Of a stretch of 64,000 nt of DNA, positions 14,857-23,754 are shown in pieces. The notes beneath the pieces are model-generated. The model ran no database searches. It was not told the DNA's origin and was given only the letters and a program-made list of their open reading frames with translations. Position 1 is the first letter of the stretch. Every line of letters begins with the position of its first letter. The translations under genes were made by a program, and so were the position numbers. The stretch is from Nitrospirota bacterium (lineage in GTDB: Bacteria; JACPQY01): positions 124,001-188,000 of the forward strand of contig JACPAV010000002.1 in NCBI GenBank assembly GCA_016180645.1, given 5' to 3'.

Positions 14857-16335
14857 TTAGTGGGCTGAATCTGCGCGATAGTGGGGGCCTTTCGACTCGG
14901 CTCGATCGAGCGCTGCCTGCGCGATCAGGGTACCCGCCTTCGCCGCGAGTTCCGAGATCGACCCCGATTCGGAGAAGTCGATTCGGTCTCGCTCGCAAGA
15001 AATTTCATCAAGAATGGAATTCAGCGAATGAATGCCCTGCTCCAGTCCCTCTTGGGTACGGACCACCCCAACTGCACGGGACATGACATCCCGGATGACG
15101 GCCAACCGCCGGCGCTCTACCTCGCGCCGACCAGAGAGTGACACAATGTCACGCTGCGGCCTCACGCGACGTGCTGTGGCGCCTGATGCGCGCCGAATTT
15201 CGGTCCAACGCGCCGCGCTCTCGCCGGCACGCCGACCGAATACGAGACAGGCCGGAATCATCGTGCCTCCCAAGCGATCGGCCCCGTGGATGCCGCCCGC
15301 GGCTTCCCCAACCGCGTACAGGCCTTCCACCGTGGTGCGGCCCCATTCATCCGTCTCGATGCCGCCGTTGAACGCATGCGCGGCGTGGAAGACATCCAGG
15401 ATTGCGTTTCGCCCGTGGGTCAGCCTCATCCGTGGCCGCGGGGATTCAGCCACGGCCGCATCGAAAGGGTAGGACGCGTCGCGCGTGCTGAAGGGAAAGT
15501 GCCCCGAGCGATCACGGTAGATCCGATCCACGTCCCCGCCAGGCGGAAGCGAGCGTCGAATCGCCTCGGCGAGCGGCGGTTCGGGAACGGCCCATCCGGA
15601 GGCCAGCTCATTGCACGAAAAGAACTCCGGGTATTTCTTCCCGGGTCGAGCGAGCATGAACTGGATGAATTCCAGCCCTCTGAGTTTCGCGCCTGCCTGG
15701 GAGGCCAGGGCGTACCCGAGTCCCCAGTTGCCGGGGTCGCCCAGGAAATGGCGGTACAGCCCCGCGGCGCCGCCGGTCGCCAGAATCACGGCGCGGGCGA
15801 AAACGACTTCGGATTCACCCTTCCGATTCACGCCCCGGACTCCCACCACTCTTCCGGCTTCCAGAAGAAGACCGAGGGCGGTCCAGCGATTCATGGCTGT
15901 GATGGATCGCGCCAGTTTCCGGAATGCGCGGCGGTGTTCGTCGATGCACACGGCGTGTTCGCGCCGGCCGAAGCATCCGCGTACGCGAACAGATCCACCG
16001 CCCGCCGTTCGCAGCCGAGCGCCCCAACGAAGGAGCTCTTCAAGTTGCGTCCACGATTCATCCACCAGAATTTCAGCACGGCGGGAATCGATCTCGTCGC
16101 CCCCCGCATCCAGAATTTCACGGACGATTTCGTTCCGGGTTTCCGCCGGATCGGAGGGAAGTACCGTTTGATACCCCCAACTCCGGTTCAAGAAGTAGAA
16201 GCTGGAACCGGAGTAGCCGGCATGCCCTTTGTCGAGAAGCATCACCCGTGCCCCGGCCCGTAGTGCCGCGGCGGCAGCCCAGATTCCCGCGGCGCCACCA
16301 CCGACGACGGCGACTTCGGTGGAATGGACGTTCAC
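14857..16335 (-). CDS. FAD-dependent oxidoreductase of the fumarate reductase/L-aspartate oxidase type
   Basis: The 492-residue flavoprotein starts with a Rossmann FAD motif (VAVVGGGAAGIWAAAAALRAG). It has the second FAD-site signature GGIETDEWGRTTVEGLYAVG followed by EAAGGIHGADRLGG, as in FrdA/SdhA and NadB. The C-terminal helical domain ends in RAESKGPHYRAD, the family's arginine-bearing tail. Substrate is uncertain: an alpha-hydroxy or amino dicarboxylate or a related acid is possible. The region before the capping domain (residues about 95-150) is diverged. No iron-sulphur partner is adjacent, which argues for a soluble oxidase-like enzyme. It is transcribed away from the neuB unit. Confidence 0.78.
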   Translation of the reverse strand: MNVHSTEVAVVGGGAAGIWAAAAALRAGARVMLLDKGHAGYSGSSFYFLNRSWGYQTVLPSDPAETRNEIVREILDAGGDEIDSRRAEILVDESWTQLEELLRWGARLRTAGGGSVRVRGCFGRREHAVCIDEHRRAFRKLARSITAMNRWTALGLLLEAGRVVGVRGVNRKGESEVVFARAVILATGGAAGLYRHFLGDPGNWGLGYALASQAGAKLRGLEFIQFMLARPGKKYPEFFSCNELASGWAVPEPPLAEAIRRSLPPGGDVDRIYRDRSGHFPFSTRDASYPFDAAVAESPRPRMRLTHGRNAILDVFHAAHAFNGGIETDEWGRTTVEGLYAVGEAAGGIHGADRLGGTMIPACLVFGRRAGESAARWTEIRRASGATARRVRPQRDIVSLSGRREVERRRLAVIRDVMSRAVGVVRTQEGLEQGIHSLNSILDEISCERDRIDFSESGSISELAAKAGTLIAQAALDRAESKGPHYRADSAH

Positions 16336-16491
16336 ACGGAAATAATCGTTCGAAACCGAAAAAGGTGAAGGCCGTTCTTGACTTCGGTGGCAGGCGGCAG
16401 CAGGAAGAAGGAAGAAAACCAGCCCCTCCCCCCTTGTGCTTCAAGTTCCGACAGATTACGGACGAATACATGATCGTTCGGGAACCGAACA

Positions 16492-16510
16492 AACTTGACA
16501 GATACAAGTT
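16492..16510 (+). promoter_or_regulatory. Palindrome AACTTG-N7-CAAGTT over a TTGACA box
   Basis: AACTTG (16492-16497) and CAAGTT (16505-16510) form a perfect 6-bp inverted repeat around ACAGATA, and include TTGACA (16495-16500). It lies 36 bases before the neuB-type gene, between divergent transcription units. A weak TACGGA could serve as -10 after 17 bases. The same N7-spaced design occurs at 20658-20674. Confidence 0.45.
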
Positions 16511-16545
16511 AATGATTTACGGATAGATCAACTACAGGATGTAGT

Positions 16546-17616
16546 ATGCCAATCGGGGTCGGAAAAGAAATCAGGATCGGTTCGAGGGTCGTCGGTGATC
16601 GGCATCCCTGCTTCATCATTGCGGAGGCCGGCAGCAACCACAACGGAAACCTGGAGCAGGCGTATCGACTGATCGACGTTGCCGCGGAGGCGGGAGCGGA
16701 TGCCGTGAAGTTCCAGAATTTTCGAGCTGAGAAACTCTATCCGCCCACGGCGGGGGAATCCGACTACCTGAAACGAGAGAAGGGGATCTTCGACATCATC
16801 CGCGAGATGGAGATGCCGGATGGGTGGGTGGCACGGCTGGCGGATTACTGCGGAGAGAAGAAGATCTTTTTCCTCTCCACCCCGTTCGATGAAGAGTCGG
16901 TCGATCTGATTGATCCTTTCGTGCCCGCATACAAGGTTGCTTCGTGCGAGATGACGCACTATCCCCTGCTTTCGCACATGGTCTCGAAGAAGAAGCCGAT
17001 CATCATGTCCACGGCCTGCTCCACTTTGGAGGAAGTGGTGGACGCCGTCGGTTTCATTCGAAGCCTCGGGCACGAGGACCTGATCCTGCTCCAGTGCACG
17101 GGCAAGTACCCCGCGCCCATGGAGGGGCTGAATCTCCGGTCACTCCCGGCGATGCGCGAAGCCACGGGGTGCTTGGTGGGCTTGTCTGACCATTCGAGAG
17201 ATCCCCTCGTCGGGCCCGTGGCCGCTGTGGCCCTCGGCGCGTGCGCCGTGGAGAAACATTTCACCCTGAGCAACCGACTCCCCGGTCCCGACCACGGCTT
17301 TGCACTCACGCCGGAGGGAGTGGCTGCGATGGTAAAGGCCATTCGGCAGGCCGAGGCGGCGCTGGGCGACGGCCGCAAGATTCACAACGAACTTGAGGAG
17401 GAAATCCGACTCTTCGCCCGACGCAGCGTTTTCACGATTCGCGCCATCCGCAAAGGAGAACGGTTCACCCGCGAGAATACGGCCGTCCTCCGAAACGGAA
17501 AACACCCCGCGGGACTCCATCCCCGGCAGTACCCCCACCTTCTGGGAAGCACGGCGGCATATCCGCTGAAAGCCTTCGAACCGATTCCGCCGGAGAGCGT
17601 CCACAAGGCCGGATGA
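16546..17616 (+). CDS. neuB: NeuB-type nonulosonic acid synthase
   Basis: The 356-residue enzyme condenses PEP with an amino sugar to form a nine-carbon keto acid (sialic, legionaminic or pseudaminic type). The barrel shows FIIAEAGSNHNG (residues 24-34), DAVKFQ (52-57), STPFDEESVD, KVASCEMT, and VGLSDHSRDPLVG, followed by AVEKHFTL. An SAF (antifreeze-like) domain occupies about 293-350 (RRSVFTIRAIRKGERFT). With legB/C/G/F at 42-52 kb the product is most likely a legionaminic-type acid, but the gene itself cannot tell LegI from NeuB or PseI. The start is ATG 16546 with AGGAT upstream. Confidence 0.88.
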   Translation: MPIGVGKEIRIGSRVVGDRHPCFIIAEAGSNHNGNLEQAYRLIDVAAEAGADAVKFQNFRAEKLYPPTAGESDYLKREKGIFDIIREMEMPDGWVARLADYCGEKKIFFLSTPFDEESVDLIDPFVPAYKVASCEMTHYPLLSHMVSKKKPIIMSTACSTLEEVVDAVGFIRSLGHEDLILLQCTGKYPAPMEGLNLRSLPAMREATGCLVGLSDHSRDPLVGPVAAVALGACAVEKHFTLSNRLPGPDHGFALTPEGVAAMVKAIRQAEAALGDGRKIHNELEEEIRLFARRSVFTIRAIRKGERFTRENTAVLRNGKHPAGLHPRQYPHLLGSTAAYPLKAFEPIPPESVHKAG

Positions 17617-17630
17617 GAGGCATGTAGTCG

Positions 17631-18614
17631 ATGAATCGCCCACTCGGCGGGGATCCCGGAACCGAGCGGCCTCCGAGGCATAGAGTCTTGGTTTCGGCTC
17701 CTCCGCTCATTCAATCGTTGGACGCCTTCAGGGAAGTCTTCGTCCGGCACGGGATCGAGATCGTCGTAGCCCAGGCGCAGCAACGGCTTGGCGAGGCGGA
17801 GTTGATTCCACTCGTTCGTGATATTGACGGGACGATCTGTTCCGACGACGAGTACAACGATCGAGTCCTCGAAGCGGCGCCGCGTCTCAAGGTGATATCC
17901 AGGTGGGGAACCGGGATGGACTCCATCGACCTGACGAGCGCGGAGCGCCGAGGCATCCGGGTGACGAACGTGCCCGGCGCCTTCACGGAACCGGTCGCCG
18001 ATACCGTCCTGGCCTTCATGCTCGCCTTCTCCCGACGGATCGTGGAGAGCGACCGCATCGTGCGAAGCGGCTCATGGGAGAAGACTGCATCCCGTTCGCT
18101 GGGTGAATGCGCGCTGGGGGTCATCGGGGTCGGCGAGATAGGGAAAGCCGTCATCCGGCGAGCCTCCGCCTTCGGCATGCGTGTGCTGGGCCACGATCCG
18201 GTCAGCCCCCCCGCGGACTTTCTCCAGGCCCATCGCGTGAGCATGGTTCCTCTCCAAGATCTTCTCCGGACGGCCGATTTCGCAAGCCTCAACTGTTCTC
18301 TGAATCCCACGTCCCACCATCTCATCGGGGACGCCGAACTCCGTCTCATGAAACCGTCGGCCTACCTGATCAACACCTCCCGCGGGCCCGTGGTGGACGA
18401 GAACGCCCTGGCCCGCGCCCTCGCCGAAGGAAGGATTGCCGGCGCCGCTCTCGATGTCTTCGAAAACGAGCCCCTGCCCGCCCACAGCCCGCTCCGAAAG
18501 TACGACCACTGCTTCCTCGCGCCTCACAATGCCAACGCCAGTCCGGCGGCTTGGCGCATGACGCACGAGCGAGCCATCCTCAACCTCCTCAGCGCACTGG
18601 AAGGTGACGCATGA
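17631..18614 (+). CDS. D-2-hydroxyacid dehydrogenase (phosphoglycerate dehydrogenase-like)
   Basis: The 327-residue NAD-dependent oxidoreductase has the NAD motif VIGVGEIGKAV and the catalytic triad in family positions: Arg in NTSRGPVVDE, Glu in DVFENEPLP, His in LAPHNANAS. It lacks the regulatory ACT domain of biosynthetic SerA. It sits 14 bases after the NeuB-type gene and overlaps the next glycosyltransferase (ATGA), so a role in the glycan pathway is likely, for example oxidising or reducing a sugar-derived 2-hydroxy acid. That role is inference. Confidence 0.82.
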   Translation: MNRPLGGDPGTERPPRHRVLVSAPPLIQSLDAFREVFVRHGIEIVVAQAQQRLGEAELIPLVRDIDGTICSDDEYNDRVLEAAPRLKVISRWGTGMDSIDLTSAERRGIRVTNVPGAFTEPVADTVLAFMLAFSRRIVESDRIVRSGSWEKTASRSLGECALGVIGVGEIGKAVIRRASAFGMRVLGHDPVSPPADFLQAHRVSMVPLQDLLRTADFASLNCSLNPTSHHLIGDAELRLMKPSAYLINTSRGPVVDENALARALAEGRIAGAALDVFENEPLPAHSPLRKYDHCFLAPHNANASPAAWRMTHERAILNLLSALEGDA

Positions 18615-19510
18615 AAGGCGGGAGGGCGCCTGAAGTCACGGTCATCATTCCGGGATACAACTGCGCTCGCTACGTGCGAGAGTGCATCGAAACCATACTG
18701 GCCCAAAGCTACAAGAACCTGGAAATCGTATTTGTAGACGACGGCTCGACCGACGACACGCCGAAGGTGGTCCAGTCCTTCAAGGACGCGGTTCGATATT
18801 TTCGGAGGGACAGGCCGAGCGGTGGACCTTTCATCCCCCGCAATGTCGCCATTCGCGCGTCCAGAGGTCGGTACATCGCTCTGATCGACGCGGACGACCG
18901 CTGGCTCCCTGAGAAGCTGGACCGCCAGATGGAAGTCTTCGGCCAAAACCCGGATCTCGGGCTGGTGTACTCGGACTCGTACTGCTACCGTGAAGGCCGT
19001 CGCATCTCTCGATGCTTCGACGTGGCCCCGCCCCACCGAGGCCATGTCTTCCCCGATCTCCTGGTCCGCAACTTTATTCCAGGGCTGACGCCTGTGATTC
19101 CCCGATCGGTCTTCGATGCCATCGGACTATTCGATGAACGATTCCGCACCGCGGGTGACTACGAGTATTGGATCCGCGTGTCACGGCACTACCCGGTCGA
19201 TTTCGTCGGGGCGCCCTTGGCCGAATACAGACTTCATGCCGACAACCTCAGTTGGGTCTACGTGGAACTCCAATACCAGGAAGTGATGACCATCTTTCAG
19301 GATCTTCTGCGCGAGCATCCCCGGAGGATCGCGCCCCACAAGGCCGTGATCTTGGAACACTGGCCGAAGTGGCACCGCGCGATGGCGCGTCATCATTTCC
19401 GGAAAAGAAAAATGGGCCTTGCCGTTTTATTCTACTCGAAATATGTGTTGAAGATCCTTCCCGGCGGGTCGCCCTCCAATAACATCCGGAGCGCCGCATC
19501 GGCAAACTGA
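18611..19510 (+). CDS. Family 2 glycosyltransferase
   Basis: The 299-residue GT-A enzyme opens with VTVIIPGYNCARYVRECIETILAQSY, then FVDDGSTDDTP and the metal-binding LIDADDRWLPEKL, followed by the acceptor-side FRTAGDYEYWIRVSRHY. The ATG overlaps the dehydrogenase stop. A cytoplasmic transferase in glycan assembly is predicted; the sugar donor is not deducible. The unit ends here, facing the convergent epimerase gene 58 bases away; no clear terminator hairpin is visible between them. Confidence 0.87.
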   Translation: MKGGRAPEVTVIIPGYNCARYVRECIETILAQSYKNLEIVFVDDGSTDDTPKVVQSFKDAVRYFRRDRPSGGPFIPRNVAIRASRGRYIALIDADDRWLPEKLDRQMEVFGQNPDLGLVYSDSYCYREGRRISRCFDVAPPHRGHVFPDLLVRNFIPGLTPVIPRSVFDAIGLFDERFRTAGDYEYWIRVSRHYPVDFVGAPLAEYRLHADNLSWVYVELQYQEVMTIFQDLLREHPRRIAPHKAVILEHWPKWHRAMARHHFRKRKMGLAVLFYSKYVLKILPGGSPSNNIRSAASAN

Positions 19511-19568
19511 AAGTAAGGCGAAAAGAAAGCGGCAGCCCTCAGATTTCCGAACCCCCACACCAAGGTAC

Positions 19569-20561
19569 TCAGGTCGCGCGCAGGGAGTCGAACCAGGATC
19601 GGGTCGCTTCCTGGATCTTCTCCGCTGTCCAAACGGGTGCGTCCCGCCAGTCTTCAATTCGTTCCAAGACTCTCCTCACCCCTTCCGCAAAGCTCACCAG
19701 CGGTTCCCAACCCAACAACTCTCGAACCCGAGCAATATCCGCATGCGTACAGTCCGGCTCCCCGGGTCTTCGGGGCAGACGGACCTTCGGCCCTCCTCCC
19801 AGCAGACCAACCAATTCATTGACACTGTGGCATTGCCCGGTTCCAATATTCAGGGGCACCCCCGAGAGATCCGATTCCGCGGCTTGCAGAAACGCCCGAG
19901 CGACATCCGTCACATAGGTGAAATCGCGCGTTTGGGTCCCGTCTCCCACCACTGTGAAGGGCTTGCCGTTCAGCTTCTGGGCCAGGAATACGCCGAAGAC
20001 CGCGCCATAGGCGCCGGTGGTTCGCGATCTCGGTCCGAAAACGTTAAACAGCCTCAAGGACACGGCCGGCATCTTGTAGACTTCCGCCCAATGGAGAACA
20101 ATCTCCTCGCCCAGCCACTTGGTCAGGGCGTAGGGGTATCGGGGACGGATGGGCGCCGTTTCCGGCGTAGGGTATGCGTCCGGGATCCCGTAGCACGAGG
20201 AGGAAGCCGCGTACAGGAATCGCTTCACCCGCGCAGCCCTCGCCGCCTCCATCACGGCCAGAGTCCCATCCACGTTGGAGTGAAAGTAGGCCGATGGGTT
20301 CTCCACCGAGGGCACAATGTCCGCCAATCCCGCCAAATGGAACACCCAATCGACCCCCTTGAAGAGCGGCAGGATCTCGACCGCGGCCGCAATGTCCTTT
20401 TCCCACACCCGGACCTTCCCGGCCATTGGATTCTTCCCCAGATTGTCCCGACGACCGGTGCAGAAGTTGTCAAGGACATCGACCTCGTGTCCTGCGGCCA
20501 GCAGAGAGTCAACCAAATGGCTCCCGATGAAGCCCCCGCCCCCGGTCACCAGTGTCCGCAT
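19569..20561 (-). CDS. NAD-dependent nucleotide-sugar epimerase/dehydratase (extended SDR)
   Basis: The 330-residue product has [12 protein letters not shown] at the N-terminus, a [15 protein letters not shown] substrate region, and the catalytic Y144xxxK148 in [29 protein letters not shown] and [13 protein letters not shown] complete the UDP-hexose epimerase-like pattern. UDP-GlcNAc/Glc C4 epimerase activity is the closest guess. It is transcribed alone, divergent from the 20.8-27.4 kb unit, with a possible TTGTCA/TAACAA promoter overlapping the 20658 palindrome. Confidence 0.85.
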   Translation of the reverse strand: MRTLVTGGGGFIGSHLVDSLLAAGHEVDVLDNFCTGRRDNLGKNPMAGKVRVWEKDIAAAVEILPLFKGVDWVFHLAGLADIVPSVENPSAYFHSNVDGTLAVMEAARAARVKRFLYAASSSCYGIPDAYPTPETAPIRPRYPYALTKWLGEEIVLHWAEVYKMPAVSLRLFNVFGPRSRTTGAYGAVFGVFLAQKLNGKPFTVVGDGTQTRDFTYVTDVARAFLQAAESDLSGVPLNIGTGQCHSVNELVGLLGGGPKVRLPRRPGEPDCTHADIARVRELLGWEPLVSFAEGVRRVLERIEDWRDAPVWTAEKIQEATRSWFDSLRAT

Positions 20562-20657
20562 GTTAGCCCTATCGATTCGGCTTCCAGTTCAGAGCTTCCC
20601 AAGGCTAAAGCGACCTTCGAAAACGTCCGAATACTTGTTTGTTAAGCGCATGAACAT

Positions 20658-20674
20658 TGTTGACAAATACAACA
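20658..20674 (+). promoter_or_regulatory. Palindrome TGTTG-N7-CAACA over a TTGACA box
   Basis: A perfect 5-bp inverted repeat surrounds ACAAATA, almost the same core as at 16492 (ACAGATA). It includes TTGACA (20660-20665), with TAACCT 17 bases downstream as a possible -10. It lies between divergent genes and could serve both. Confidence 0.45.
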
Positions 20675-20844
20675 TTTTGGACTAACCTTCCATAGGGTAC
20701 CATATCATGTGTTCTTGTACAGGGACGTACATGTGGAAGTCTTCGCAGGCCCGCCCTCTCTCCCCTGCCGGTCATATCGAGAAAATTGAAGCCCTTTGGG
20801 AAGTTCCATGAAGTTTCTTTCATGACCCCCGGTTTCGAGGTGGC

Positions 20845-21831
20845 GTGACCACATCCGCCCGGCCGTACTCCATCGGAACCGCCTTGGTAACGGGCGCGGC
20901 CGGTTTTATCGGCTCGAACCTGGTCCGTCTCCTGTCCCAACATGCCGAGAGGATCATAGCCCTTGACAATCTGTCCACTGGGTACCTGGACAACCTCGAT
21001 GGAATTCCTCGTGTCAAGTTTGTCCAAGGCGATGTCCGTCATCCGATGACCGTACAGCGGGCTGCGGAGGGAGCCGAAGTGATCTTCCATTTGGCGGCGC
21101 AGGTTGGAAATCTCCGTTCTCTGGAGGACCCGGTTGCGGATCTCGACGTGAACGTGATGGGCACGGTCCGTCTGCTGGAAGCGGCCAGGAAGATGAAGAT
21201 ACCGAAATTCATCTACTCCTCCTCAGCGGCGATCTTCGGCGAGCCGGTCCGTTTGCCCATTTCCGAATCCCACCCGCTCGCCCCTCCGACTCCCTATGCG
21301 GCATCGAAATTGGCGGGTGAGCAGTACGCCCTGTGCTATTCGCAACTGCATGGAATCGGGGTCGTCTGCCTCCGCTATTTCAACGTCTACGGGCCCCACC
21401 AGCGATACGATGCCTACGGAAATGTCATTCCGATCTTCGCGAGACGGATGCACGAAGGTGGGCCGCTGAGGGTGTATGGGAGCGGGAAACAAACCCGTGA
21501 TTTCGTTCACGTGGCGGACGTAGCTCGGGCCAATCTCCTGGCCGCCGTCACCCCGGGCACCCAGGGTGTTTTCAACATCGGAAGCGGAATTCCCACCACC
21601 GTGAACGACCTCGTTCACCTCATCCGATCCCTCTCGGGGTCGGGCTGCGAAGTAGAGTACCATCCCGCCAGGCCGGGGGAAGTCCTGCACAGCGTGAGTG
21701 ACATTTCCGCCGCGAGGTCGGTCCTCGGCTACAGGCCCCACCTTCCTCTTCGGGAGGGTCTGGCGGACTACTTGGCCTGGTCTGCGCGATGCCAGGAGGG
21801 GCAGGACCCGGTGAAGGCGGTCACCGCATGA
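20845..21831 (+). CDS. NAD-dependent epimerase, UDP-glucose 4-epimerase-like
   Basis: The 328-residue extended SDR shows LVTGAAGFIGSNLVRLL, HLAAQVGNLRSLEDP and catalytic Y151xxxK155 in TPYAASKLAGEQ. LRYFNVYGPHQRYDAYG and RDFVHVADVARANL are typical of UDP-GlcNAc/UDP-GlcA epimerases. The start is GTG 20845 with GAGG four bases upstream. The stop overlaps the next ATG, so it heads a translationally coupled nucleotide-sugar unit. It probably converts a UDP-hexose or UDP-HexNAc at C4. Confidence 0.87.
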   Translation: MTTSARPYSIGTALVTGAAGFIGSNLVRLLSQHAERIIALDNLSTGYLDNLDGIPRVKFVQGDVRHPMTVQRAAEGAEVIFHLAAQVGNLRSLEDPVADLDVNVMGTVRLLEAARKMKIPKFIYSSSAAIFGEPVRLPISESHPLAPPTPYAASKLAGEQYALCYSQLHGIGVVCLRYFNVYGPHQRYDAYGNVIPIFARRMHEGGPLRVYGSGKQTRDFVHVADVARANLLAAVTPGTQGVFNIGSGIPTTVNDLVHLIRSLSGSGCEVEYHPARPGEVLHSVSDISAARSVLGYRPHLPLREGLADYLAWSARCQEGQDPVKAVTA

Positions 21832-22718
21832 AAGTGCTGATCCTCGGTGGAGGGGGCATGTTGGGTCACAAGCTCTGGCAGCTTTCCCGGAGCCGGTTCG
21901 ACACCTATGTGACCGTCCGCCAGAGCTTCGAGGTTTACGCTCCCTACCATCTCCTCGAACCTTCCAAAACGAGGACCCACGTGGACGTGGGCCGGATCGA
22001 AACCGTTGCGAAAACGTTGGAGGCCGTCGCACCGGATGTGGTGGTCAACTGCGTGGGGGTGCTCAAGCAACTCCCGGAAGCGCGGGACCCGATCCTCAGC
22101 ATTCATATTAACGCACTCTTTCCCCATCAACTCGCGGCCCTCTGTTCGAGAGTGGACGCCCGCCTGATCCATGTCAGCACCGATTGTATTTTCTCGGGAT
22201 CCAGAGGGAACTATTCGGAAGACGATCCCGCCGACCCGGGCGACTTGTACGCCAAAACGAAACACCTCGGCGAGGTGGCGGGACCTTCCGTCCTGACGCT
22301 CCGCGCATCCTTCATCGGCCGTCAACTCCACCAGAGCCACGGCCTCGTCGAATGGTTCCTGAGCCACCGCGGGGGCAAGGTCCAGGGATATACGAACGTC
22401 ATCTTCAACGGCCTGACCACCTTGAGCTTGGGCCGATGCATCGCAGATCTGATCGAGCATCATCCGCGCCTGTCCGGGGTCTACCACGTTTCGTCCGATC
22501 CCATTAGCAAGCACGACCTCCTGTGCCTCTTGCGCCGGGCCTACGACCTTCCCATACAGATCGAGCCCGCTCACGATATCCGCGTCAACCGGAGCCTCGA
22601 CTCCCATCGATTCCAATCCGCCACCGGCTTCTCCTCCCCTTCTTGGGCGGAGATGGTTGAAACGATGGCGTCCGACTCCACGCCCTATGACCTGTGGAGG
22701 CAGAGCCTTGCTGCTTGA
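21828..22718 (+). CDS. RmlD-like nucleotide-sugar 4-ketoreductase
   Basis: The 296-residue SDR begins MKVLILGGGGMLGHKLW and has VNCVGVLKQ, STDCIFSGSRGNYSEDDPADP and catalytic Y-A-K-T-K, the pattern of dTDP-4-dehydrorhamnose reductase relatives. With the following dehydratase and 2-epimerase it could reduce a UDP-4-keto-6-deoxy-HexNAc, as WbvR-type enzymes do on the route to UDP-L-QuiNAc. CapF-type reductases of the L-FucNAc route are longer and bear a cupin domain, absent here. The start is ATG 21828, overlapping the epimerase stop. Confidence 0.8.
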   Translation: MKVLILGGGGMLGHKLWQLSRSRFDTYVTVRQSFEVYAPYHLLEPSKTRTHVDVGRIETVAKTLEAVAPDVVVNCVGVLKQLPEARDPILSIHINALFPHQLAALCSRVDARLIHVSTDCIFSGSRGNYSEDDPADPGDLYAKTKHLGEVAGPSVLTLRASFIGRQLHQSHGLVEWFLSHRGGKVQGYTNVIFNGLTTLSLGRCIADLIEHHPRLSGVYHVSSDPISKHDLLCLLRRAYDLPIQIEPAHDIRVNRSLDSHRFQSATGFSSPSWAEMVETMASDSTPYDLWRQSLAA

Positions 22719-23754
22719 CGAAAAACGCATTCTCGTCACGGGGGGGACCGGTTCATTAGGCCAAGCCCTGGTCCGCCGACTGCTGAGCGGCGAAGTCGGC
22801 ACTCCGGCGCGTATTACCGTCTTCTCCCGGGACGAAGCCAAACAGCACACCATGCGTTTGGAGTACTTCAGGCGGCAAGCAGCCACGGATGAAATTATTT
22901 ACGAGAAGGCCCGAGAACTCTTGAGGTTCCATGTGGGCGACGTTCGCGACTACTCGGCCGTGCTGGACGCCGTTCGAGAGTCTGAAGTCATCGTACACGC
23001 GGCCGCCATGAAACAAGTTCCAACCTGCGAGTACTTCCCGAACGAAGTCATTCGGACGAACGTGCAAGGCGCCCAAAATGTGGTCCGTTCCATCAAGGAA
23101 AACCACACTTCCGTGGAAACGGTCGTCGGCGTTTCAACCGACAAGGCCTGCAAGCCGGTCAATATTATGGGAATGACCAAGGCGCTCCAGGAACGGATCT
23201 TGATCCAGGCCAATCTCGATGGTCCCCACACGCGATTCGTCTGTGTGCGCTACGGCAATGTGGTCGGCTCCCGGGGATCCGTGGTGCCCCTTTTCCTCGA
23301 TCAAATCGAACGAGGGGGACCCGTCTCCATCACCGTCCCGGAGATGACCCGATTCCTTCTCAGCCTGGATCGCGCGGTGACCACGGTTTTCGACGCGTTG
23401 CGCTACAGCGAGCCCGGTGACACGCTGATTCCCAAGCTCCCAGCGGCCCGGGTCACACAGATAGCCGAGACCCTGATCGACGGAAGGGACATCCCCGTGG
23501 TCCATATGGGCATCCGTCCGGGTGAAAAGGTGCACGAGATCCTCATCTCCGAGGAGGAGCGCCACCGAGCAAGCGATCGGAACGAATACTACGTCATCGA
23601 GCCCGTTCTGCCTGAACTCCGTCCGAAGTCCGTCCGACCCCCCGCCCTGCGCGCCGAATATTCCTCCCAAGACGTGACTCTGGACGGGAACGGGCTGCGC
23701 GCGCTTCTGGCCCCTTACCTGCCGCCCCGAAAGGCCTTCGGCCTGGTCGCATGA
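22708..23754 (+). CDS. CapE/WbjB/WbvB-type UDP-GlcNAc 4,6-dehydratase (C5-inverting)
   Basis: The 348-residue SDR has ILVTGGTGSLGQALVRRLL, DVRDYSAVLDA, HAAAMKQVPTCEYFPNE and STDKACKPVN. Its catalytic motif is M154xxxK158 (MGMTK) in place of YxxxK, a known trait of CapE/FnlA/WbjB enzymes that invert C5. RPGEKVHEILISEEE is also family-typical. The start is TTG 22708, chosen because GGAGG lies at 22696-22700; the earlier ATG 22657 would overlap the reductase gene by over 60 bases. It makes UDP-2-acetamido-2,6-dideoxy-4-keto-hexose for the neighbouring reductase. Confidence 0.85.
   Translation: MLLDEKRILVTGGTGSLGQALVRRLLSGEVGTPARITVFSRDEAKQHTMRLEYFRRQAATDEIIYEKARELLRFHVGDVRDYSAVLDAVRESEVIVHAAAMKQVPTCEYFPNEVIRTNVQGAQNVVRSIKENHTSVETVVGVSTDKACKPVNIMGMTKALQERILIQANLDGPHTRFVCVRYGNVVGSRGSVVPLFLDQIERGGPVSITVPEMTRFLLSLDRAVTTVFDALRYSEPGDTLIPKLPAARVTQIAETLIDGRDIPVVHMGIRPGEKVHEILISEEERHRASDRNEYYVIEPVLPELRPKSVRPPALRAEYSSQDVTLDGNGLRALLAPYLPPRKAFGLVA

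Noticed and set aside
19511-19568. Terminator between convergent genes
   Set aside because: No stable inverted repeat with a T-tract is visible in the 58-bp gap.
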